Shown here piece after piece: positions 1 through 5,095 of a stretch of 5,095 bases of DNA. The stretch comes from Opitutales bacterium. Lineage in GTDB: Bacteria > Verrucomicrobiota > Verrucomicrobiia > Opitutales > Intestinicryptomonadaceae. The notes under the pieces were generated by a model that saw only the letters and a list, made by a program, of their open reading frames with translations, was not told where the DNA came from and made no database searches. Each line of letters starts with the position of its first letter. Position 1 is the stretch's first letter. The stretch covers positions 1 to 5,095 of the forward strand of contig JAFXRX010000107.1 in assembly GCA_017526045.1 (NCBI GenBank). The letters are read 5' to 3'. Position numbers and translations under genes: made by a program.

Positions 1-1170
1 GACGTCTTCGGAATAGTCGACGCCCTCGAGCCCGAAGCCGAAGAGCTTTAAAAATTCCTTTTGGTAGCCGTCGAAGTCGGTTAGCTCGCGCAAATTCGAC
101 GTTTCGATTTTGTCCCAAAGCCCGAAAACGCCGTCCTGGACGTCCTGGCGCATTTCGAGGTTGTCTATGTGCACAAGCCCGTCGTCTTGGAAGTTCAGGC
201 AGCTGCCGTTGTATAGCTCCGTTGCAAAAAGCCGCTGGATTTGCTCGATGCAGCCTTCGTGGATGCCCTTTTGCTTCATCACTTTGTAAAGTATTGAAAT
301 GTAAAGCGGCACGACCGGAATTGCGGAGCTTGCCTGCGTTACGAGAGCCTTGTTTGCGGAAATGAAAGCCTTGCCGCGGTGTTCCTTTAAAATGGCGTCG
401 ATTTTTTGGGCGGATTTTTCCAAGTCCTTTTTCGCCTGGCCGATTGTGCCTTCGCGGTAAATCGGGTAGGTCAGCTTGGGGCCGATGTAGGTGTAGGCAA
501 GCGACGCGCAGCCCTCGGCGATAACGCCCGCTTTTTCGAGGGCGTCAATCCAAAGCTCCCAGTCTTCGCCGCCCATTACTTTTATTGTGTCGGCTATTTC
601 CTTTTCGGTGGCGACGGGGACAGTAACTTCGACAATCTGCCCCTTGTCGGTGTCAAGCGACTTGTTTTTGCAGGGCTCGCCGACGGTTTTTAGGACGCTG
701 CGGTAGGTTTCGCCCGTCTTGGGGTCGGTGCGGCGCGGCGAGGCGAGGGAGTATATTATCAAGTCAACTTTGCCCGCGGGCGATTTTTTAATCGCCTCGA
801 TTGCCTGCTGCTTGATTTCGTCGGAGAAGGCGTCGCCGTTTACGTTTGCGGCGTAAAGCCCGGCTTCCTCCGCCTTTTTTGTAAATGCGATTGTGTTGTA
901 CCAGCCCGCGCTTGCGGTGCGCCCCCTGTCGGGGTCGGCGGGGCGTTCGAAATACACGCCGATTGTGTCGGCGCCGCAGCCGAACGCCGCGCTTATGCGG
1001 CTTGCAAGCCCGTAGCCTGTGGACGCGCCGATAATCAGCGCAGTTTTGCAGCCGCCCTTTATCGCGCCCTTATTTTTGACGTATTCAATCTGGTTTTCGA
1101 CGTTTTTTGCGCAGCCCTTCGGGTGCGATGTGATGCACAAAAAGCCTTTTACTTTGGGTTCAACTACCAT
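1..1170 (-). CDS. fabV: Trans-2-enoyl-ACP/CoA reductase, FabV/Ter family (NADH-dependent), 3' end cut off
   Basis: This enzyme reduces the trans-2 double bond of enoyl-ACP or enoyl-CoA with NADH. It is the last step of each fatty-acid elongation cycle and, in Ter-type members, crotonyl-CoA reduction; it is cytosolic. The ATG at 1170 opens 390 codons that run off the left edge without a stop. Family members are about 397-400 residues, so only a few C-terminal residues are missing; the visible end (GFGLEGVDYSEDV) resembles the family C-terminus. Visible marks are the Rossmann nucleotide-binding segment IIGASTGYGLASR (residues 46-58) containing the conserved Tyr53, the segment GVYFERP (71-77), LIIYSLASPRR (137-147), and the Y-X8-K catalytic motif YREGTIGQAK (Tyr238, Lys247). 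The substrate-loop segment KALVTQASSAIPVVPLY (274-290) is also typical. It starts 12 bp after ispA on the same strand and has a GAAGGA ribosome site, so the two genes are probably cotranscribed. FabV reductases are known to be less sensitive to triclosan than FabI. FabV (fatty-acid synthesis) and Ter (butyrate-type metabolism) cannot be told apart from sequence alone. Confidence 0.94.
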   Translation of the reverse strand, partial: MVVEPKVKGFLCITSHPKGCAKNVENQIEYVKNKGAIKGGCKTALIIGASTGYGLASRISAAFGCGADTIGVYFERPADPDRGRTASAGWYNTIAFTKKAEEAGLYAANVNGDAFSDEIKQQAIEAIKKSPAGKVDLIIYSLASPRRTDPKTGETYRSVLKTVGEPCKNKSLDTDKGQIVEVTVPVATEKEIADTIKVMGGEDWELWIDALEKAGVIAEGCASLAYTYIGPKLTYPIYREGTIGQAKKDLEKSAQKIDAILKEHRGKAFISANKALVTQASSAIPVVPLYISILYKVMKQKGIHEGCIEQIQRLFATELYNGSCLNFQDDGLVHIDNLEMRQDVQDGVFGLWDKIETSNLRELTDFDGYQKEFLKLFGFGLEGVDYSEDV

Positions 1171-1176
1171 AAAAAA

Positions 1177-1182
1177 TCCTTC
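1177..1182 (-). promoter_or_regulatory. Ribosome binding site of fabV
   Basis: On the minus strand GAAGGA is followed by six T residues and then the fabV ATG. This is a good Shine-Dalgarno match at a normal spacing, lying in the 12-bp gap directly after the ispA stop codon (1183-1185). It supports the chosen fabV start and suggests translational coupling. It is the only clear Shine-Dalgarno sequence among the three genes of the window. Confidence 0.75.
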
Positions 1183-2079
1183 TTAGTTTATGCGGTTTTG
1201 CATGTATAAAATCAGCTCTTTCAAGAAGCTTTCGTCCTTGCCCGTGAGCTTTTTGCAGGCTTGGATTGCCTTATTTGAGAAGTCGGCGGCGATTTCGCGC
1301 GACTTTTCAATGCCGTACAAATTCACGTATGTAAGCTTGCCGTCGGCGGCGTCGAGGCGAACGGTTTTACCCATTGTCTCGGTGTCGCTTGTCGCGTCCA
1401 AAATGTCGTCGATTACCTGGAAGGCCATGCCGACGTTGTAGCCGATTTCGCGCGCGAGGGCGAACTTTTCCTCGTCGGAGGAGTCCGCGAGGCGTATGCC
1501 CATTGTAATCGCGGCGGTGATGAGGGCGGCCGTCTTGTTTTCGTGGATGAAGTTGAGCTTTTCGGGCGTCATTTTGCCGTCGCGCTCGCCCAAGACGTCC
1601 TCGACTTGGCCGCCAATCATCTTGAAGCTGCCGCCGGCTTCGCCCAAATCGCGGACGAGGTTTGCCGCGACTTTCGGGGAATCCTTGTAGGATTCAGCCA
1701 AAAACCAGAGCGAGAATGTCAGAAGCGCGTCGCCCGCCAAAAGAGCCATTGCGTCGTCGAACTGCTTGTGGCAGGTGGGCTTGCCGCGGCGCAGGTCGGA
1801 ATTGTCCATGCTTGGCAGGTCGTCGTGGATTAAAGAGTAGGTGTGCATGCTCTCGATTGCCACGCAGGCGGGCAGCGGGTCGAGCGAGGAGGGCAGAAGC
1901 TCGTAGGATGCCAAAAGCAAAATCGGGCGCAGGCGCTTGCCGCCGACTTTCATCGAATAGCGCATGGCCTTGTGGATAATCGAGGGGCGCGCGCTTTCGA
2001 GGGGCAGGTACTTGTCGATGGCCTCTTCAACCATCTTTCTTTTTTCTTCAAAAGCCTTTTTAAATTCTTCCTTATTCAT
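1183..2079 (-). CDS. ispA: Short-chain polyprenyl diphosphate synthase, probably (2E,6E)-farnesyl diphosphate synthase
   Basis: It condenses isopentenyl diphosphate with dimethylallyl and geranyl diphosphate to give C15 farnesyl diphosphate, the precursor of undecaprenyl diphosphate and of quinone side chains; it is a soluble trans-prenyltransferase. At 298 residues it is full length (E. coli IspA has 299), and GGKRLRP at residues 46-52 sits where expected, which supports the start. The first Asp-rich motif is DDLPSMD (Asp86, Asp87, Asp92) with the two-residue insertion of bacterial type II enzymes. GGQVED is at 156-161, the conserved Lys182 lies in ENKTA, and the second Asp-rich motif is DDILD (Asp224, Asp225, Asp228). 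GKT (237-239) and DGKLTYV (246-252) complete the family pattern. Tyr81, five residues before the first Asp-rich motif, is the aromatic position that in this family limits chain length to C15, so farnesyl rather than geranylgeranyl diphosphate is favoured; this is inference. No Shine-Dalgarno sequence precedes the ATG. The gene heads an apparent operon with fabV. Confidence 0.95.
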   Translation of the reverse strand: MNKEEFKKAFEEKRKMVEEAIDKYLPLESARPSIIHKAMRYSMKVGGKRLRPILLLASYELLPSSLDPLPACVAIESMHTYSLIHDDLPSMDNSDLRRGKPTCHKQFDDAMALLAGDALLTFSLWFLAESYKDSPKVAANLVRDLGEAGGSFKMIGGQVEDVLGERDGKMTPEKLNFIHENKTAALITAAITMGIRLADSSDEEKFALAREIGYNVGMAFQVIDDILDATSDTETMGKTVRLDAADGKLTYVNLYGIEKSREIAADFSNKAIQACKKLTGKDESFLKELILYMQNRIN

Positions 2080-2090
2080 AATGGCTTTGG

Positions 2091-2119
2091 ATTTTCAAAC
2101 AAACGCCGCGGAAAGTCAA
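2091..2119 (-). promoter_or_regulatory. Candidate sigma-70-type promoter for ispA-fabV
   Basis: Read on the minus strand there is TTGACT (2119-2114, five of six matches to the -35 consensus), a 17-bp spacer, and GAAAAT (2096-2091, four of six matches to the -10 consensus). Transcription would start near 2084, about 5 nt before the ispA ATG at 2079, giving an almost leaderless mRNA. This agrees with the lack of a Shine-Dalgarno sequence. The -35 box overlaps the left arm of the inverted repeat at 2107-2138. Confidence 0.5.
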
Positions 2120-2138
2120 TTTTTATTGTTTCCCCGCG
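2107..2138. promoter_or_regulatory. Imperfect inverted repeat between divergent promoters, candidate operator
   Basis: The arms are CGC-GGAAA-gt-CAAT and ATTG-TTTCC-cc-GCG around a TTTT centre (2121-2124). Twelve base pairs can form, with a 2-nt bulge on each side. The left arm covers the predicted ispA -35 box (2114-2119), and the repeat ends one base before the -35 box of the rightward gene (2140-2145). A protein bound here could affect both promoters. It lies upstream of both predicted transcript starts, so a role as a DNA site is more likely than as an RNA hairpin. No known operator consensus was recognised. Confidence 0.4.
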
Positions 2139-2139
2139 C

Positions 2140-2169
2140 TTGACAAACCGGCCTTTTGTGGTTTATTTT
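2140..2169 (+). promoter_or_regulatory. Candidate sigma-70-type promoter for the exported repeat protein gene
   Basis: A perfect -35 hexamer TTGACA (2140-2145) is followed by an 18-bp spacer and TATTTT (2164-2169, four of six matches to the -10 consensus). Transcription would start near 2176, giving a leader of about 28 nt before the ATG at 2204. No Shine-Dalgarno sequence is visible in that leader; the bases just before the ATG are CCCATGTAATTCT. Confidence 0.5.
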
Positions 2170-2203
2170 AGCGCAGCTTTCCCAATGCAACCCATGTAAT
2201 TCT

Positions 2204-2263
2204 ATGAAAAAATCTATTTTAACATTCATATCGGCGGCGCTTTTAAGCTTTTTTTCTTTTGCG
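2204..2263 (+). other. Signal peptide coding segment
   Basis: Codons 1-20 encode Met-Lys-Lys, then a hydrophobic core of Ile, Leu, Phe, Ala and Ser, ending in Ser-Phe-Ala before Ala21-Glu22. The small residues at -3 (Ser18) and -1 (Ala20) fit signal peptidase I cleavage. No Cys is present near the cleavage site, which argues against a lipoprotein. It fixes both the start codon and the export prediction of the repeat protein. Confidence 0.8.
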
Positions 2264-5095
2264 GCGGAAGTATCTGACAATCTCTCTTTTCCGGATTTTG
2301 AAAAATCCTTAAAGCGCGAATTTTTGCAGGACGGCCCGAAGTTCGTTTTTAATCTGTCCGTAAGCGACGACTTTAAATTCATGATCGTTGGCGATGTAAA
2401 CAGGGGTGCGAACATGTTTTTGTCGTCCGCGGTTTTTGTTTTCATTTCCCAAGATGAGCTTGGCAAGCTGCTGCCCGTTCTCAAAGAAGGCGCCGAAATT
2501 AAAAACACGCCCTGCGCCGATTTGCTTGTCGAGGAAAAATCCGTCGGGGCGACTGCAGACGACGTCGAATTTATACTGAAAGAAATTGCCTTAAATGCGT
2601 ACGCGGCAAATTATATGGAAGACGTTTTGGATGGCAATTTGAAGGGCTTCGCCCAAAAATCCGCGCTTGTGCTTGCTTTTGACCGCGTAATTTTAAAAGA
2701 TGAAAATGCCGATTTGTACATAAGCGCGGGCGAAAAATTTTACGAGGAGATAAAAGGCAAAAATTTGCTTCCAGAGCATGTCGTTTTAAATTTCGCCTTT
2801 GCCCTCTTGGAAAAAACGAAAAAGCCGTATTACAAGGCGGAGTATTTGAGGCTGTTGAACGAATACAAGATCCGCCGCGCCTTCAACGCTGGCGACAAAA
2901 CTTTTTACCATCTCTTTAAAACGGACGACGCCGAAATCAAGCGGGCTCTCAAAGATTTTGTTTCGGCGAATTTCAAAAACTCGTCGAGCATTGGGTTTGT
3001 TCCGGAATACTCTTTCATGGTGCAGGCGTTTGGCGAAAGGAAAAATGCCGGGAAAGGGGATTTTGCATTGGCAAGGGAGCTATTTGGCGAACTTTCAAAA
3101 AGCGAATTTTTTGCAAAAGACAGCCTGCCTGCTTTGCATCTTAATATGACTTTAACAGACCTCGACTTGCTCTCGGAAAATCCGGACTATGCCGACATTG
3201 CAAAGTGCATGCCCGAATCCCCAAAAAATCCCAATGAAATATTGAAGCTTGCGTATGTGCTTGAAAAATTGGGCGGGGAGGAAAACCTGAAAAAGTCTGG
3301 CGAGCTCGTCGCAAAAATCAAAAACGAAAAAGATGATGATGGGTTGCCTTCTTTGTATATTCTCAGCGTAATCTTCGACGCCGACTATGCGAAGTTTGTC
3401 GTAAGGAATTTCGGCGTTTTGCCCTATGCGCATTTATTGTCGAGAACACAGCAAGGCAAAGAGTTTTTCGAAAAAATCAAAAACGACAAGTCTTTCGATA
3501 TTTCAAAGGAAGACCTTATGAAAATCAAAATGCGCGGCTATCTTTCCGACATCGAGGCGCGCGAAGTCCAGGAAAGCCCGGAGGACAGAAAGCTCGCGTT
3601 TAAAATTTTGAAAGGCTATCTCGAAAACGACAAATCCTGCCGCAACATCGGCTTTTTGCACTATGTGTTGTTTTGCATGTGCGAGGGCAGGAATACGGAA
3701 AAAGACGTCGAGGGCGCGAAAAATTTACTGAAGGGCTATCTCGAAAATATAAAAAGCCTTCCGCCGGAGCACAAAAGGTGGGCTCTAAACGCCGTAGAGG
3801 AGCTCCTGGAGCCCCAAAACACTTTTATAAAAAACAAAACAATCGAAATAAAAGTCCCCGGCGAAGTCGCCGAAATTGTAAAAAATTACGGCAGCGAAAA
3901 TAGAACCGCAAACTTCTGCATAAGGGAATGCAAGGGGCTCTTGGGCGAAAACAAGCCCAAAGAGGCTCTTGAATTATACAGGGAGGCTCTCGAAAAAGGC
4001 TATTGCGAGCAGTTCGAGCAAATCGACATTTTAAGCCGCCTTTCAAAAATCCTTTCGGACGACGAGCTTGTTGCAGAGGTCGAAAAAATCGAGCGCGGCC
4101 TCGACAGGGAATATTTTGAAGTCCTTTTGGACTGCCGAATTTTGGAGGTGTTTGCGCGCAACAAAAAGTATTCGGCGCTCGTAAAATATTTAAATTCCTC
4201 GAAGAACATAAGGCCGTTTGTAAAGGACGAAATTTTGGCGACGCTCTGCAAGAAGGGCTTGGGCGTCCCCAAAGACGCCGAAAAGGCGGACGAGCTTTTC
4301 AAAAAAGCCGAAAATTTGGACATAGAGCAGCTTTCGCTCATGGTGAAATTTTTGTACGAGCACAACGAGTGGCAGGACGCCGAAAAATCGCGCAAAGACT
4401 TTTTAAACGAATTGCTCGTCCAAAAAAACCCCGACGACGTCGAGGCGATTTTGAATTTGGCGGGGACGGAAATTCCCTCGCACAAAACCCCGGAAAAGTT
4501 CGCGAAGATCGACAAGCTTTATCAGGCGGCAATCCATTCCCCGAAATACAAGGGCGAAAACCTCAGGTACATTTACAGGTTTTATGCCCTCGAGGGGCGG
4601 CCTTCGAGCGACTACAAAAAGGCTTTCGAACTCGTTAACATCGTCTCGAACATAAAAGATTCGCGCTACCGCTCAGAGGCAATGCAGCGCCTTGCAACGC
4701 ATTATTTGTGCGGCATTGGCGTGGAAAAAGACGAGAAAAAGGGCGTCGAAATCCTAAACGAAATCATAGCAGACCCGAACCTCGGCGAAAAGTCTTATGC
4801 CTACGCGTCTCTTATTTGGTGCATGGAAAATGGAATTGGCGGACTTGAAAAAGACCGGGCAAAAATTGACGAATGCTACTCGAAAATTTCCGAAGACGAG
4901 ATATTCGGCATTACAGCCTCTCTCAGGTCGAGGCATTCCCCTTACAGGCTGCGCACGCCAATCGACCGCGAATTTTCCGCGAAATTTTTAAACGAATGCG
5001 CGAAGAGGGACATCGGCAAAAAAATAGTTCTTAAATTGATTTACGACTACGCAAGCGAAAATCAAAGGTTTGCCGCCGAGTACCGCGACATAGAC
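2204..5095 (+). CDS. Large exported protein with Sel1-like/TPR-like repeats, function unknown, 3' end cut off
   Basis: The frame is open from the ATG at 2204 to the window edge, 964 codons, with no stop and no sign of a frameshift. Residues 1-20 form a classical signal peptide: two Lys, a hydrophobic stretch, and a signal peptidase I site near SFA-A; there is no lipobox Cys, so the mature protein should be periplasmic or secreted. Residues 22 to about 260 match no family I recognise. The rest is Lys/Glu-rich and helical, with scattered degenerate Sel1/TPR units. The clearest are GLGVPKDAEKADELFKKA (685-702), CGIGVEKDEKKGVEIL (836-851), NGIGGLEKDRAKIDECY (876-892) and a TPR-like unit NKPKEALELYREALEKGY (583-600). 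Weaker ones lie at about 273-303 and 485-515. Such arrays usually bind other proteins or peptides; no catalytic motif or transmembrane helix beyond the signal is evident. The mature part has 14 Cys residues, unusual for an exported helical protein. It is transcribed away from ispA, apparently from its own promoter. The start is supported by the signal peptide and the upstream promoter, not by a ribosome site. The family call is moderate; the role is unknown. Confidence 0.85.
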   Translation, partial: MKKSILTFISAALLSFFSFAAEVSDNLSFPDFEKSLKREFLQDGPKFVFNLSVSDDFKFMIVGDVNRGANMFLSSAVFVFISQDELGKLLPVLKEGAEIKNTPCADLLVEEKSVGATADDVEFILKEIALNAYAANYMEDVLDGNLKGFAQKSALVLAFDRVILKDENADLYISAGEKFYEEIKGKNLLPEHVVLNFAFALLEKTKKPYYKAEYLRLLNEYKIRRAFNAGDKTFYHLFKTDDAEIKRALKDFVSANFKNSSSIGFVPEYSFMVQAFGERKNAGKGDFALARELFGELSKSEFFAKDSLPALHLNMTLTDLDLLSENPDYADIAKCMPESPKNPNEILKLAYVLEKLGGEENLKKSGELVAKIKNEKDDDGLPSLYILSVIFDADYAKFVVRNFGVLPYAHLLSRTQQGKEFFEKIKNDKSFDISKEDLMKIKMRGYLSDIEAREVQESPEDRKLAFKILKGYLENDKSCRNIGFLHYVLFCMCEGRNTEKDVEGAKNLLKGYLENIKSLPPEHKRWALNAVEELLEPQNTFIKNKTIEIKVPGEVAEIVKNYGSENRTANFCIRECKGLLGENKPKEALELYREALEKGYCEQFEQIDILSRLSKILSDDELVAEVEKIERGLDREYFEVLLDCRILEVFARNKKYSALVKYLNSSKNIRPFVKDEILATLCKKGLGVPKDAEKADELFKKAENLDIEQLSLMVKFLYEHNEWQDAEKSRKDFLNELLVQKNPDDVEAILNLAGTEIPSHKTPEKFAKIDKLYQAAIHSPKYKGENLRYIYRFYALEGRPSSDYKKAFELVNIVSNIKDSRYRSEAMQRLATHYLCGIGVEKDEKKGVEILNEIIADPNLGEKSYAYASLIWCMENGIGGLEKDRAKIDECYSKISEDEIFGITASLRSRHSPYRLRTPIDREFSAKFLNECAKRDIGKKIVLKLIYDYASENQRFAAEYRDID
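3609..3747 (+). repeat. Internal direct repeat inside the exported repeat protein gene, 120-bp period
   Basis: The 19 bases at 3609-3627 recur at 3729-3747 with one mismatch; 14 of them (ggctatctcgaaaa) are identical without interruption. They encode ILKGYLEN (residues 468-475) and LLKGYLEN (508-515), exactly 40 residues apart, and both are followed within a few residues by Lys-Ser. The 40-residue period fits the length of a Sel1-like unit, so this is probably a remnant of repeat duplication rather than a mobile or regulatory element. Confidence 0.6.

Noticed and set aside
406..693. A 95-codon plus-strand frame inside fabV
   Set aside because: It is antisense to a conserved part of fabV that includes the Y-X8-K catalytic motif; no ribosome site or recognisable product is seen, so it is a by-product of fabV codon use.
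2107..2138. The intergenic inverted repeat as a Rho-independent terminator
   Set aside because: It lies between divergent promoters, no gene ends next to it, and no T-run follows the stem on either strand; the TTTT is in the loop.
1543..2199. Overlapping plus-strand frames opposite ispA
   Set aside because: They are antisense to highly conserved ispA motifs, overlap each other in different frames and encode Arg/Ala/Gly-rich sequences typical of reversed coding DNA.
2204..2266. Exported protein as a lipoprotein
   Set aside because: No Cys follows the hydrophobic stretch; the first Cys of the mature protein is at residue 104.
2116..2508. A 130-codon minus-strand frame overlapping the intergenic region and the start of the exported protein gene
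   Set aside because: It runs antisense to the signal peptide and N-terminal region of a long open frame that has a promoter and export signal, its own product is Ser/Lys-rich with no family resemblance, and it would end across the promoters of both flanking genes.
4000..4515. A 171-codon minus-strand frame opposite the repeat protein
   Set aside because: Its Ser/Phe-rich composition is the reverse reading of Lys/Glu-rich codons (AAA, GAA, CGA/TCG); it has no ribosome site and no recognisable domain.

Overview
The window looks like ordinary bacterial chromosome of moderate GC content, densely coding, with two cut-off genes at its ends and one complete gene between them. No RNA gene, insertion sequence, CRISPR array, phage gene or integration site is visible. 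No taxon-diagnostic gene is present. The mixture of a FabV/Ter-type enoyl reductase, a large exported Sel1/TPR-repeat protein and two genes without a Shine-Dalgarno sequence would suit a Gram-negative anaerobe or gut bacterium, for example of the Verrucomicrobiota, Bacteroidota or Spirochaetota. This is a low-confidence guess.

Left half, minus strand (1-2079): an apparent two-gene operon. The upstream gene is ispA, a short-chain polyprenyl (farnesyl) diphosphate synthase of 298 residues with both Asp-rich motifs intact. Only 12 bp after it starts fabV, an NADH-dependent trans-2-enoyl-ACP/CoA reductase, of which the first 390 codons are present. Only about the last ten residues should lie outside the window. 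Both enzymes feed the cell envelope: one supplies C15 precursors for undecaprenyl phosphate and quinones, the other supplies saturated acyl chains.

Centre (2080-2203): a 124-bp divergent intergenic region. Each side has a recognisable sigma-70-like promoter, and an imperfect inverted repeat (2107-2138) sits between them. The repeat overlaps the ispA -35 box and ends one base before the -35 box of the rightward gene. It is a candidate shared operator. The predicted ispA transcript start lies only about 5 nt before its ATG.

Right half, plus strand (2204-5095): a single reading frame, open for 964 codons to the window edge. It encodes a protein with an N-terminal signal peptide, an unrecognised N-terminal region and a long helical array of degenerate Sel1-like/TPR-like repeats. 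It is the least understood item here. No enzymatic domain or partner is evident, and its C-terminus is outside the window.

There is no clear evidence for a new multi-gene system in this window. The observations most worth following are the exported repeat protein and the architecture of the divergent promoter region.
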